A DNA stretch of 64,000 bases. Origin: an uncultured Eubacteriales bacterium. Lineage in GTDB: Bacteria; Bacillota; Clostridia; Saccharofermentanales; UBA5734. The stretch spans positions 62,001 through 126,000 of the forward strand of contig CAILLO010000001.1 in assembly GCA_903835065.1 (NCBI GenBank). The letters run 5' to 3'. This document shows, one piece after another, positions 16,935 through 25,515 of this stretch. A model generated the notes under the pieces. That model made no database searches and was not told the DNA's origin. It was given only the letters and a program-made list of their open reading frames with translations. The position numbers and the translations under genes are program-made. The first letter of the stretch is position 1, and each line of letters opens with the position of its first letter.

Positions 16935-17654
16935 TCAGGACAGGCCGAGGGAAGCGAGCGCGGCGACGGCGGCCATCCGTTCCGCCTCCTTCTTGCTGGG
17001 CCCCGCGCCGGAGCCGGCGACTTCGCCATCGACCAGCGCCTCGGCCGTGAAAAGCCGCTCGTGCACGGGACCTTCCTCGCGGGTGATCCGGAAGGTGACG
17101 GCGCGCTGGGGAACCAACGACTGGGCGGCTTCGATCAGGCGGCTCTTCGCGTCGATCGTGCGACGCTCCGCGACGGCCTGGCCGATGCGAGGTCCATAGA
17201 GGGCGAGGACGGAGCGCTCTGCGGCCTGCCATCCACCGTCGAGGAATACGGAGCCGACGAGGGCTTCAAGGGCGTTGCACAGGTTCGTGGATTTCTCGCG
17301 CCCGCCCGTGGACTCCTCGCCCCGTCCCAGGAGCAGGTGCGCCCCCAGTCCGATCTCCCGGGCGATATCGGCCTGCATGCGTTCGCAGACGAGCGTCGCG
17401 CGGATGCGGGTCATCTCCCCTTCCGGCAGCCGGATCGGCCAATCGTGCAGCGCCTGGGCGACGGTCAGCGCGAAGACGGCGTCCCCGAGGAATTCGAGGC
17501 GCTCGTTGTCGTCCGGGGCGTCGGTGGGGTTCTCATGGGAATACGTTCGCTGCACGAGGGCGAGACGAAGGAGTCCTGGGTCCTGGAACCGATATCCGAG
17601 GACGGTTTCCAGTTCCTCGGCCCCGGAGGCCTCGAAGCGGCCGGGAGCGTCCAT
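16935..17654 (-). CDS. rnc: Ribonuclease III
   Basis: A 239-residue double-stranded RNA endonuclease that processes rRNA precursors and structured mRNAs. The catalytic signature NERLEFLGDAV is at residues 50-60, and the second acidic cluster is in NALEALVGSVFLDGG. The C-terminal dsRNA-binding domain (about 168-236) ends with GPSKKEAERMAAVAAL. The start at 17654 has GGAGGAGGA upstream. A terminator separates it from acpP. The pnp leader in this window has a long hairpin of the kind RNase III cuts. Confidence 0.96.
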   Translation of the reverse strand: MDAPGRFEASGAEELETVLGYRFQDPGLLRLALVQRTYSHENPTDAPDDNERLEFLGDAVFALTVAQALHDWPIRLPEGEMTRIRATLVCERMQADIAREIGLGAHLLLGRGEESTGGREKSTNLCNALEALVGSVFLDGGWQAAERSVLALYGPRIGQAVAERRTIDAKSRLIEAAQSLVPQRAVTFRITREEGPVHERLFTAEALVDGEVAGSGAGPSKKEAERMAAVAALASLGLS

Positions 17655-17686
17655 GCTCCTCCTCCTTCGGATTTCCCCGATAAGCC

Positions 17687-17715
17687 AAGAAGCCCCTCTT
17701 GAGGAGGGGCTTCTT
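17687..17715 (-). terminator. Terminator-like hairpin between acpP and rnc
   Basis: Perfect 12-bp stem, arms AAGAAGCCCCTC (17687-17698) and its complement (17704-17715), with a 5-nt loop. The minus-strand tail is TT-rich but short (CTTCTTGGCTTATC), so termination may be partial and feed rnc. Confidence 0.7.
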
Positions 17716-17734
17716 GAACATCGTGCGTCGGAAG

Positions 17735-17974
17735 TCAGGTGTTGTTGCGGATGAAGTCGACCGCGTCGCCGACGGTCTTGATCTTTTCGGCTTCCTCATC
17801 GGGAATCGAGATGCTGAATTCCTGCTCCATCGCCATCACGAGCTCGACGATATCGAGGGAATCGGCATTGAGGTCGTCGATGAAGTTGGACTCCATCGTC
17901 ACGGCGTCGGCCTCGACTCCAAGCTGTTCGACGAGAATGTTCTTGACCGAGTCGAAGATTGCATCGCTGGACAT
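17735..17974 (-). CDS. acpP: Acyl carrier protein
   Basis: A 79-residue acidic carrier for fatty acid synthesis. The 4'-phosphopantetheine attachment serine is Ser39 in [12 protein letters not shown]. Length and pattern (ESNFIDDL before, [20 protein letters not shown] after) are typical. The start at 17974 has GGGAGGT 10 nt upstream; the longer frame reads into the promoter. It has its own promoter (18009-18037) and a following hairpin, fitting the high abundance of ACP. Fatty-acid synthase genes themselves are not in the window. Confidence 0.97.
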   Translation of the reverse strand: MSSDAIFDSVKNILVEQLGVEADAVTMESNFIDDLNADSLDIVELVMAMEQEFSISIPDEEAEKIKTVGDAVDFIRNNT

Positions 17975-18008
17975 GTTTTCTACCTCCCTTGGTGGTTGCG
18001 TCAAGTAG

Positions 18009-18037
18009 TTTGTAATCGATACGCGGGAAATTGTCAA
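18009..18037 (-). promoter_or_regulatory. Promoter of acpP
   Basis: Minus-strand TTGACA (18032-18037) and TACAAA (18009-18014) with a 17-bp spacer, in the AT-richer gap between pgsA and acpP. The -10 is a moderate match. Confidence 0.6.
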
Positions 18038-18062
18038 GCCTATCAAAGTATTTTGAGGTCGG

Positions 18063-18677
18063 TCAGGAATCGACGAGCGCCTCCGCATGCTTCACGACGT
18101 ACTCCACGCCCGAATAGAGCGTGACCAGGACGGCCAGGAAGTACACGAATCCCGCCAGGACGGGCAGGAACGGCGCCAGGTCCTCGAACATCAGGAGCAG
18201 GATCGCGACGATCTGCAGGACCATCTTGACCTTGCCCATCACGCCGGCGGCGATCACGATCCCCTTGTCCGAGGCGACCATGCGCAGGGCGGAGACGACG
18301 AACTCGCGCAGCAGGATCACGATCACACCGAGGGCGCCGACGCGGCCCAGTTGGACGAGGGCGACCAGGACCGACGCGACGAGGACCTTGTCCGCGATCG
18401 GGTCGAGGAACTTGCCGAGATTCGTGACGAGCCCCCGCTTGCGGGCGATCGATCCGTCGAGCGTGTCGGTCAGGGCGGCGACCAGGAACAGGGCGCCCGC
18501 GATATAGAGACCCGCGCCGTCCAGGAACCGGGACCAGCCGTGGAGCGAGTCTGCAAGGCCTTGCAGGCCGTTCTGGCCCAGCCAGGCGATCGTCGACGCC
18601 TGGGGAGGCAGCATGAAGAGAAGGATGAAGGGAACGAGCAGGATCCGGGAGATCGTGAGGCGGTTCGGCAGATTCAC
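18063..18677 (-). CDS. pgsA: CDP-diacylglycerol-glycerol-3-phosphate 3-phosphatidyltransferase
   Basis: A 204-residue integral membrane enzyme that makes phosphatidylglycerol phosphate. The CDP-alcohol phosphotransferase motif is complete: D71, D74-G75, A78-R79, G88, D92 and D96, in [12 protein letters not shown] and [10 protein letters not shown]. About five hydrophobic segments are visible (10-30, 55-72, 98-125, 140-165, 170-190). The start is GTG at 18677, overlapping the rimO stop as GTGA. It ends the recA-recX-rimO-pgsA cluster, so part of its expression may be damage-inducible. Confidence 0.94.
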   Translation of the reverse strand: MNLPNRLTISRILLVPFILLFMLPPQASTIAWLGQNGLQGLADSLHGWSRFLDGAGLYIAGALFLVAALTDTLDGSIARKRGLVTNLGKFLDPIADKVLVASVLVALVQLGRVGALGVIVILLREFVVSALRMVASDKGIVIAAGVMGKVKMVLQIVAILLLMFEDLAPFLPVLAGFVYFLAVLVTLYSGVEYVVKHAEALVDS

Positions 18678-20020
18678 TCCGTCGTCACTCCTGTCAGTTC
18701 ATAGTCCGTTGCGTCGACGATCTCCACGGGGACGAGGTCTCCGAAGGACAGGGGGCCCGATCGGCCGGCCACGTGGATCGGCGGATCGATCTCGGGCGCC
18801 TCGCCTTCGCTGCGACCTAGGTAGAATACACCATCTTCGGAGACGGATTCAACCTGCACGAGCAGGGTACGGCCGATCTTGGCCTTTCCGATCTCCCGCG
18901 AGATCCGGTTCTGGAGCTCCATCACCTCGCGATAGCGACGCTGGGCCGTCCGCTTCGCCACCTTCGGCTTCATGGTCGCCGCGGGCGTTCCCTCCTCCGG
19001 GGAGAAGACGAAGGCACCGAGCCGGTCGAAACGGACTTCCGCGAGGAAATCGAGCAGTTCCTCGAAGGCTTCCTCCGACTCACCGGGGAAGCCGACCAGG
19101 ACGGTCGAGCGGAGGACGATCCCGGGAACCTTCTCGCGCAATCCGCGAAGGATCGAGAGAATCTCGGCACGATTTCCTCTCCGGTTCATGAGCCGGAGGA
19201 CCACGTCGGAAGCATGCTGGACCGGAATGTCGAGGTATTTCGCGACCTTGGGGTTGTCGGCCAGTTCGGCGACCAGTTCCGGGTCGATTCCGTCCGGGTA
19301 GGCGTAAAGGACGCGGAGCAGCCGGACGCCCTCGATTCCCGACAGCGCGCGCAGCAGCTCGGGAAGCCGGCGGCGGCCGTAGAGGTCGGTTCCGTATCGG
19401 GTCGTGTCCTGCGCGATCAGGACGAGTTCGGAAGCTCCTTCGGCCGCGAGCCGCTCCGCTTCGGAGACGAGGTCCTCGAACGGCCGGGACGCCAGGGGAC
19501 CCCGGATATCGGGAATCGCGCAATAGGAGCAGCGGTTGGAGCAGCCTTCGGCGATCTTCAGGTAGGCGTACCCTTGGGTCGAGGTCGCGCGCTTCTTCGT
19601 CAGGTGTTCGGTCGTCGGACCCTTTCCGCAGTCGGAGAAGCGCGTCGGATCGGCCTCGAGGCGCTTCACGGCGTCCGCGATCCGTCCGTAGGCCGACGTC
19701 CCGAGTACCGCGTCGACTTCGGGCATCTGGTCGAGGATCTCCTGCGGATAGCGCTGCGCGAGGCAACCGGTCACGACGAGGAACCGGCAACGGCCGGTCG
19801 GCTGCTTGAAGTCCGACATCGCGAGAATCGTGTCGATAGCTTCCTTCTTGGCGCTCTCGATGAAGCCGCAGGTGTTGACGACGATCACGTCGGCCTGCGC
19901 GGGGTCCGGCACGAGGCGATACCCTTCGGTATCGAGGATTCCGGTCATGCACTCGGAGTCGACCAGGTTCTTGGGGCAACCGAGGGAGACGAGGGCGATA
20001 TCGGGCACGCGACTATCCAT
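18674..20020 (-). CDS. rimO: Ribosomal protein S12 methylthiotransferase RimO
   Basis: A 448-residue radical SAM enzyme that adds a methylthio group to an aspartate of S12. The N-terminal cluster cysteines are C15 (SLGCPKN), C51 (NTCGFIE) and C86 (TGCLAQRY). The radical SAM triplet is C160-C164-C167 in AEGCSNRCSYCAIP, and a C-terminal TRAM-like region follows. SLGCPKNLVDSE separates RimO from MiaB and MtaB. The start at 20020 ([18 protein letters not shown]) overlaps the recX stop by 8 nt; the upstream reading is recX sequence. Placement between recX and pgsA puts it downstream of the SOS promoter. Confidence 0.95.
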   Translation of the reverse strand: MDSRVPDIALVSLGCPKNLVDSECMTGILDTEGYRLVPDPAQADVIVVNTCGFIESAKKEAIDTILAMSDFKQPTGRCRFLVVTGCLAQRYPQEILDQMPEVDAVLGTSAYGRIADAVKRLEADPTRFSDCGKGPTTEHLTKKRATSTQGYAYLKIAEGCSNRCSYCAIPDIRGPLASRPFEDLVSEAERLAAEGASELVLIAQDTTRYGTDLYGRRRLPELLRALSGIEGVRLLRVLYAYPDGIDPELVAELADNPKVAKYLDIPVQHASDVVLRLMNRRGNRAEILSILRGLREKVPGIVLRSTVLVGFPGESEEAFEELLDFLAEVRFDRLGAFVFSPEEGTPAATMKPKVAKRTAQRRYREVMELQNRISREIGKAKIGRTLLVQVESVSEDGVFYLGRSEGEAPEIDPPIHVAGRSGPLSFGDLVPVEIVDATDYELTGVTTE

Positions 20021-20528
20021 CGAAGCGTTCCAGTGCCTTTCTGACGGCTTCTTCGGCCGTCTCGGCATCGTAGCCGCGGGACGCGAGGAAGCGGACCATC
20101 CGGACGGCCATCCGGTTCGCGTCGGAGGGGGTCTTCAGGGCGTCGAGCCGGGATTCCGGGAACTGGACGCGCAGGAGGGACGATGCGGACACCCTGTCCT
20201 CCTCGGCGTCTCCAAGAACCTGCTCGGAGACGTCGGACGGCACGCCGCGCCGGGTCATGCGATCACGAAGCGCATCGCGCGACTCGGCCAGTTTTCCGCC
20301 GGACCGCGCGAGCAGGGCGCGCGCGATCTCCTTGTCCTTCAGGTAGCCGTCCTCGCGCAAGGAATCCACGACGCCGTCCACGACTTCCTCGGCGTACCCG
20401 GAACGACGAAGGGACGCGGCCACGGCACCTGAAGTCCTTGCGGAGATCCCGATGAACGCGACCGCGTCTTCCCTCGCCTTCCGCAGAAGGCCCTTCCGTT
20501 CTTCGGCCTCAGGTTTCCCCGAGCCCAA
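20013..20528 (-). CDS. recX: RecA regulator RecX
   Basis: A 171-residue protein of alpha-helical RecX repeats that limits RecA filament growth. Characteristic segments are [30 protein letters not shown] and a C-terminal [23 protein letters not shown]. The start is TTG at 20528, inside the last 20 nt of recA, with GGAGG 9 nt upstream; no later ATG/GTG keeps the first repeat. Tight overlap with recA means the activator and its modulator are made from one message. It overlaps rimO by 8 nt. Confidence 0.88.
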   Translation of the reverse strand: MGSGKPEAEERKGLLRKAREDAVAFIGISARTSGAVAASLRRSGYAEEVVDGVVDSLREDGYLKDKEIARALLARSGGKLAESRDALRDRMTRRGVPSDVSEQVLGDAEEDRVSASSLLRVQFPESRLDALKTPSDANRMAVRMVRFLASRGYDAETAEEAVRKALERFDG

Positions 20529-21642
20529 GGACGTCGTCCTCCGTATCCTCCACGCCGGTCGCGACCGGCGGCGGAGCGCCGACGGCGGGCGTCGTCTTCT
20601 TGTAGGCTTCGCGGATCCGCTCCTCGATCTCGTCGGCCATCGGCTTGTTGGCCTTCAGGAACAGGCGGACGTTGTCCTTGCCCTGCCCGACGCGCTGACC
20701 CTTGTAGGAGAACCAGGCCCCGCTCTTGTTGATGATGTCGAGGTTGACGGCCAGGTCGATCAGGCAGCCCTCCTTGGAGATCCCTTCGCCGTAGATGATG
20801 TCGAACTCGGCCTCCTTGAAGGGCGGGGCGACCTTGTTCTTCACGACTTTGACGCGCGTGCGGTTGCCGATGATGTCGGTGCCGTTGCGCAGCGTCTCGG
20901 TCTTGCGGACGTCGAGGCGGACCGACGCGTAGAACTTGAGGGCGCGGCCACCGGGCGTCGTCTCGGGGTTGCCGAACATGACGCCGACCTTCTCGCGGAG
21001 CTGGTTGATGAAGATTGTGACGGTGCTGGACTTGCTGATGATGCCGGCGAGCTTGCGCAGCGCCTGGGACATCAAGCGGGCCTGCAGGCCGACATGCGCG
21101 TCGCCCATCTCGCCGTCGATCTCGGCCTTGGGGACGAGCGCCGCGACCGAGTCGATCACGATCACATCGATTGCGCCGCTGCGGACGAGGGCCTCCGTGA
21201 TCTCGAGGGCCTGCTCGCCCGTGTCGGGCTGGGAAATGATCAGGTTGTCGATGTCGACGCCCAGCTTCGCGGCGTAGGCCGGGTCGAGGGCGTGCTCGGC
21301 GTCGATGAAGGCCGCGGTGCCGCCCGCCTTCTGAGCTTCGGCCACGATATGGAGCGCGACCGTCGTCTTGCCAGAGGATTCCGGCCCGAAGATCTCGACG
21401 ACGCGTCCGCGCGGGACGCCGCCGACGCCGAGGGCGATATCGAGGGAGAGCGCACCGGTCTTGATCGCTTCGATCTGGGAGTCCGGGCGGTCTCCCATCT
21501 TCATCGCGGCGCCCTTGCCGAACTGCTTCTCGATCTGTCCGAGGGCGATATCGAGGGCCTTCTTGCGGTCGGCGGCGACGCGACTGAGTTCAGGACCGGC
21601 CTTCGAGGGGGGTTTCTCGGTCTGGTTCCTGTTGTATGCCAT
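20509..21642 (-). CDS. recA: Recombinase RecA
   Basis: A 377-residue strand-exchange ATPase and SOS co-protease. Walker [10 protein letters not shown] is at about 86-94; [14 protein letters not shown] and [23 protein letters not shown] (loop 2) are intact. It has a short charged C-terminal tail ([15 protein letters not shown]). AGGAGGTCG precedes the ATG. The promoter TTGACG-17-TATAAT is followed at once by a Bacillus-type SOS box, so LexA control is very likely. recX, rimO and pgsA follow with overlapping frames. Confidence 0.98.
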   Translation of the reverse strand: MAYNRNQTEKPPSKAGPELSRVAADRKKALDIALGQIEKQFGKGAAMKMGDRPDSQIEAIKTGALSLDIALGVGGVPRGRVVEIFGPESSGKTTVALHIVAEAQKAGGTAAFIDAEHALDPAYAAKLGVDIDNLIISQPDTGEQALEITEALVRSGAIDVIVIDSVAALVPKAEIDGEMGDAHVGLQARLMSQALRKLAGIISKSSTVTIFINQLREKVGVMFGNPETTPGGRALKFYASVRLDVRKTETLRNGTDIIGNRTRVKVVKNKVAPPFKEAEFDIIYGEGISKEGCLIDLAVNLDIINKSGAWFSYKGQRVGQGKDNVRLFLKANKPMADEIEERIREAYKKTTPAVGAPPPVATGVEDTEDDVLGLGET

Positions 21643-21658
21643 GAATGCGACCTCCTAT

Positions 21659-21672
21659 CGAACATATGTTCT
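21659..21672 (-). promoter_or_regulatory. LexA (DinR) SOS box of recA
   Basis: The site CGAACATATGTTCT contains the palindrome GAAC-N4-GTTC (21660-21671), a match to the known Bacillus subtilis SOS consensus at every position but the last. It starts 6 nt downstream of the recA -10, over the expected transcription start, and ends about 16 nt before the ATG. Confidence 0.87.
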
Positions 21673-21678
21673 CATTTG

Positions 21679-21707
21679 ATTATAAGGTTCCTGTCCGGCA
21701 CCGTCAA
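21679..21707 (-). promoter_or_regulatory. recA promoter
   Basis: Minus-strand TTGACG (21702-21707) and TATAAT (21679-21684), spacer 17 bp, located between the murJ stop and recA. Confidence 0.82.
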
Positions 21708-21723
21708 CGGTCGTCCGGGTTGT

Positions 21724-23370
21724 TCATCCGTCAATCTCCGCCCTTTTCGTGGATTTCCCGGCAAAACGCCGCAGGATGCGGTCGAGCGAACTGTGGAACT
21801 CCGGCAAGCCCAGCGCAGCGGCGAGGCCCAGGTATACCCCGGCCGCGACCGCGATCCGGACGCCGATCCAGAGGAACTGGCCGACCTTTCCCGCGGGCGA
21901 CAGAGGAACGAGGTCGACCAGCGCGAGCGCACCGGCCGTGGCCAGCGCGGCGAGGCCCGACTTGACGAGGAAGGGCGTCAGCGAACGGGGCGAGTTGTGC
22001 GGATGCCGCCGCTTCAGCCAGAGGAAGAGGACGAAGGCGGACAGGACGCTCGAGATCGAGTAGGCGAACGACATGCCGGCGACGCCGAGTCCCGTCCAGG
22101 TGGAGAACGCGAAGCAGAGCAGGAGATTCGAGCCCAGCGAGATCAGGCCGGCCAGCAGCGGGATGCGGGTCTTCCCCATCGAATAGAAGGTCATGTTGAG
22201 CAGGAACACGAACGTATGGCTGACGATGGCGATGCAGTAGTACGCGAGCACCCCGGCCGTCATCGCGACGGACTCGTGCGACATCATCGTGTTCCACTGG
22301 AAGAGCGCCCGGATGAGGTCCTCCCGCAGGAACAGGATCGCGACCGCGGAGGGAATGGTGAGGAACAGCGCGCCGCGCAGGCTGGCGGTCAGCATGCGGC
22401 GGAACTCGGCGTGCTCGCCCGCGGCGAACTTGGCGGACAGGGACGGGAGCATGGCGCTGCCCACCGCGACCGCGAAGATGCCGTAGGGCAGCTGCCAGAT
22501 CGTGATGGCCAGGTTCATCGCGCTGACCGCGCCCGAGGCGAACCGCGCCGCGAAGGCGGAGAGGACGATCAGGTTGACCTGGACGATCGAGGCGGAGAAG
22601 ATCGTCGGGATCGCGGTCTTCACGATGCGGCGGAAACCGGGGTCTTTCGCGTCGAGGGACGGCACGTAGTGGGCGAACTCGCGGCGCGCGAGGAAGAACT
22701 GGAGGACGAAGTAGGCCGCGGCGCTGAGCAGGATGCCGCCGGAGACCTTCACGACGGCGGAGGAATCCGGATGGCCCAGAAGAACCAGCGCGGCCATGCA
22801 CCCGAGATTGTAGAAGGTCGGGCCCCAGGCCGAGGCGGAGAAACGCCGGTAGGAATTGAGGATGCCGATGCAGAGGCCGGCGAGCATGATGAACACGACC
22901 GAGGGAAACAGGACACGGGCGACCTCGATGGAAAGCGAAACGACCAGAGCGGAACGGGGGCCCGCGATCAGGGGCAGCAACCAGCCGATCGACGCCTCGC
23001 CGATGGCGACGGCGCCGACCATCAGGAGCATCGTGTAGTTGATGAAGATGCTGACGCTCCGCCAGCCCTTCCCTTCCTCCCCGCGCTCGATGCTTCCCGC
23101 CAGGAACGGGGTGAGGGCCGCGAGGATCGACCCGCCGACCAGCAGCTGGTACATGAGGTCGGGAATCTGGAAGCCCAGGAAATAGGCGTCGGACAGGTCC
23201 CCGAGGCCGAAGCGCGCGGGGATCAGCATCTGCCGGAAATACCCGGTCAGTCGGCTGAGGACCAGCGAGACCATCAGAATGAAGGCGGCCCCGGCGATGT
23301 TGTGGCGCGTCGACGCCTTCGTCCCCGGCAGCCTACCCGGGCCGCCGCGCCCCGCGGGGCCGTTGCTCAT
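21724..23370 (-). CDS. murJ: Lipid II flippase MurJ
   Basis: A 548-residue polytopic membrane protein (about 14 hydrophobic helices) of the MviN/MurJ branch of the MOP superfamily, moving lipid II across the membrane for peptidoglycan synthesis. Family landmarks are LSRLTGYFRQMLIPARFGLGDLSDAYFLGFQIPDLMYQLLVGGSILAALTP in pieces, GLCIGILNSYRRF and LPYGIFAVAVGSAMLPSLS. The ATG at 23370 overlaps the cinA stop (ATGA); the much longer upstream frame is antisense-like sequence of cinA. It is the last gene of the proC-to-murJ operon; no terminator with a U-tract is visible before recA. Confidence 0.94.
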   Translation of the reverse strand: MSNGPAGRGGPGRLPGTKASTRHNIAGAAFILMVSLVLSRLTGYFRQMLIPARFGLGDLSDAYFLGFQIPDLMYQLLVGGSILAALTPFLAGSIERGEEGKGWRSVSIFINYTMLLMVGAVAIGEASIGWLLPLIAGPRSALVVSLSIEVARVLFPSVVFIMLAGLCIGILNSYRRFSASAWGPTFYNLGCMAALVLLGHPDSSAVVKVSGGILLSAAAYFVLQFFLARREFAHYVPSLDAKDPGFRRIVKTAIPTIFSASIVQVNLIVLSAFAARFASGAVSAMNLAITIWQLPYGIFAVAVGSAMLPSLSAKFAAGEHAEFRRMLTASLRGALFLTIPSAVAILFLREDLIRALFQWNTMMSHESVAMTAGVLAYYCIAIVSHTFVFLLNMTFYSMGKTRIPLLAGLISLGSNLLLCFAFSTWTGLGVAGMSFAYSISSVLSAFVLFLWLKRRHPHNSPRSLTPFLVKSGLAALATAGALALVDLVPLSPAGKVGQFLWIGVRIAVAAGVYLGLAAALGLPEFHSSLDRILRRFAGKSTKRAEIDG

Positions 23371-24644
23371 CGGAGGAGGCTCCTCCGGACCAGGTCGAGG
23401 GCGTTCAGGGCGGACACGCTGCGGATCCGGTCGCGCCCGTTGCGGCCGTGGAACGTGCGCACCTCGACGCCGTGCGCGTCGGCCAGGGCGATGTAGACGA
23501 GGCCGACGGGCTTCTCCGGCGTGCCGCCGCCCGGGCCCGCGATGCCGGTCACGGAGACGGCGAGGTCGGAATGGAAGCGCTCCCGGCACCCGACGGCCAT
23601 GGCGGCCGCGGTCTCCTCGCTGACGGCGCCGTGCGCCGCGAGCGTCGAAACGGGGACGCCGAGCAGTTCGGTCTTGACGGTGTCCGAATACGCGACGACG
23701 CCTCCCAGCAGGGCCTTGCTGGCCCCGGGCACCGACGCGAACATCGAGGCCGCGAGGCCGCCCGTGCAGGACTCGGCGAAGGAGACGGTCCTCCCCTTCT
23801 CGATCGCGAGCGCGACCACCACTTCCTGCATCGAGCGGGGACCGGTCTCATAGATGTATTCGCCCAGCCGGGCGCGGACCTCGTCGACCAGGGCCGGCCG
23901 CAGGTCGGGTTCGTCATCGCTCGTCACCCGCTGCGTGATGCGGAACATGACTTCGCCTTCCGAACAGTAGGGGGCGATCGTGGGGTTGGTCTGGCGTTCG
24001 ATCAGGTCGGACAGGCGGCTCTCGGCCGACGATTCCCCGATGCCGATCATGCGCAGGTAGGTCGAGCGCAGGCGGAAAGGAGCGCGCGCCGTCAAGTACG
24101 GCGCGGCCTGCTTCTCGAACATGTCCTGCATCTCGCCCGGAGGTCCGGGGAACAACAGGAGGGCGGCCGGCCCGGCGGCGGAGTCGGGCAGCTCGACGAT
24201 GCAGCCCGGAGCGGTGCCGCGGGCGTTGGGCATGATCCGTCCGCCCTGCGGGAACATCGCCTGCTTGCGGTTGTTGTCGGTCATCTCGCGTCCCATCGCG
24301 ACGAAGTGGCCTTCGAGGGTCGCGAGGCTATCGGCGTCGAGGAGGAGAGGGCGCCTGGCGTAGCGCGAGGCCGCCTCCATGGTGATGTCGTCGCGGGTGG
24401 GGCCGAGGCCGCCGGTCATCAGCACGCAGCCGGAGCGCTCCACCGCCGTGCGGATCGCGACGTCGAGGCGTTCGAAGTTGTCGCCGACGACCGTCTGGTG
24501 GAAGGACGGGATGCCGAGCTCCGCGAGGCGGCGGGCGAGATAGGCCGCGTTCGTGTTGACGATCTGCCCCATGAGCAGTTCGGTCCCGACGGACAGGATC
24601 TCGCAGGACCGGAAGGGGGCCGGAGGGACGGAGGTCCCATTCAT
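23367..24644 (-). CDS. cinA: CinA-family competence/damage protein, nicotinamide-nucleotide amidase
   Basis: A 425-residue protein with both CinA domains. The N-terminal MoaB-like COG1058 domain (about 12-180) has [17 protein letters not shown] and [10 protein letters not shown]. The C-terminal amidase domain (about 265-420) has [18 protein letters not shown] and [23 protein letters not shown]. Known members hydrolyse ADP-ribose and/or deamidate NMN for NAD recycling; in streptococci CinA is delivered with RecA during competence. The ATG at 24644 overlaps the folD stop (ATGA). It is separated from recA only by murJ. Confidence 0.94.
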   Translation of the reverse strand: MNGTSVPPAPFRSCEILSVGTELLMGQIVNTNAAYLARRLAELGIPSFHQTVVGDNFERLDVAIRTAVERSGCVLMTGGLGPTRDDITMEAASRYARRPLLLDADSLATLEGHFVAMGREMTDNNRKQAMFPQGGRIMPNARGTAPGCIVELPDSAAGPAALLLFPGPPGEMQDMFEKQAAPYLTARAPFRLRSTYLRMIGIGESSAESRLSDLIERQTNPTIAPYCSEGEVMFRITQRVTSDDEPDLRPALVDEVRARLGEYIYETGPRSMQEVVVALAIEKGRTVSFAESCTGGLAASMFASVPGASKALLGGVVAYSDTVKTELLGVPVSTLAAHGAVSEETAAAMAVGCRERFHSDLAVSVTGIAGPGGGTPEKPVGLVYIALADAHGVEVRTFHGRNGRDRIRSVSALNALDLVRRSLLR

Positions 24645-25513
24645 CGCGGCAGCCGTGCGGCGGCCTTCTCGGAGCGCACGAAGGCGTCGAGGGTGTTCTT
24701 GAGCAGCATCGCGATGGTCATCGGTCCGACGCCGTTCGGCACGGGCGTGATCGCCCCCGCCACCGGCAGGACGCTGTCGAAGTCGACGTCGCCGACGACC
24801 TTGCCTTCCGCGTTGCGGTTGATGCCGACGTCCACCACGACCGCGCCGGGCTTGACCATGTCGCCGGTCAGGAACTTCGGGCGGCCGATCGCGACGACGA
24901 CGATGTCGGCGCGCCGGACGACGGCCGGCAGGTCCTTCGTGCGGGAGTGGCAGATCGTGACCGTTCCGTTCTCCTTGAGCAGGAGCTGGGCGACGGGCTT
25001 GCCGACGATGTTGCTGCGGCCGATGACGACGCATTCCTTGCCCGCGACGGAGATGCCGGCGCGGCGCAGCATCTCCATGACGCCGGCCGGCGTGCAGGAG
25101 ACGGGGCCTTCCTTGCCGACCGTGAGCAGGCCGATGTTCATCGGGTGGAGCCCATCGACGTCCTTGGCCGGGTCGATCGAGCAGGTCACCTTGAATTCAT
25201 CGAGGTGCTTCGGCAGCGGGAGCTGGCAGAGGATTCCGTGGACGTTCGGGTCTCGGTTGAGCTGGTCGATCAGGGCGAGCAGGTCGGCCTCGGCCACGTC
25301 GGCCGGCAGTTCGTAGCCGAACGACTTCATGCCGCATTCGACGGTCGACTTCTTCTTGTTGCGGACGTAGATCGCGGAGCCGGGGTCCTCCCCGACCAGA
25401 ATCACGGCCAGGCCGGGGACCTTCCCGCCCGACGAAAGTTGTTCCACCTGGACCCGGATCTCTTCGCGGATCGCCTCGGCCGTCTCCTTGCCTCGAATCA
25501 CCTGTGCCTGCAT
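24641..25513 (-). CDS. folD: Bifunctional methylene-THF dehydrogenase / methenyl-THF cyclohydrolase FolD
   Basis: A 290-residue enzyme interconverting 5,10-methylene-THF and 10-formyl-THF with NADP. Motifs visible: [14 protein letters not shown] with the catalytic lysine, [32 protein letters not shown] and the C-terminal [15 protein letters not shown]. Two ATGs compete. 25513 sits about 8 nt after GGAGGAG, while 25519 would overlap the upstream stop (ATGA) but lies too close to the SD, so 25513 is preferred. The product supplies one-carbon units for purine synthesis (purB and purM-like genes are in the window). Confidence 0.96.
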   Translation of the reverse strand: MQAQVIRGKETAEAIREEIRVQVEQLSSGGKVPGLAVILVGEDPGSAIYVRNKKKSTVECGMKSFGYELPADVAEADLLALIDQLNRDPNVHGILCQLPLPKHLDEFKVTCSIDPAKDVDGLHPMNIGLLTVGKEGPVSCTPAGVMEMLRRAGISVAGKECVVIGRSNIVGKPVAQLLLKENGTVTICHSRTKDLPAVVRRADIVVVAIGRPKFLTGDMVKPGAVVVDVGINRNAEGKVVGDVDFDSVLPVAGAITPVPNGVGPMTIAMLLKNTLDAFVRSEKAAARLPR

Positions 25514-25515
25514 GT

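Noticed and set aside
17687-18062. fabF or other fatty-acid genes next to acpP
   Set aside because: No ketoacyl-synthase sequence is present; rnc follows acpP directly after a hairpin.
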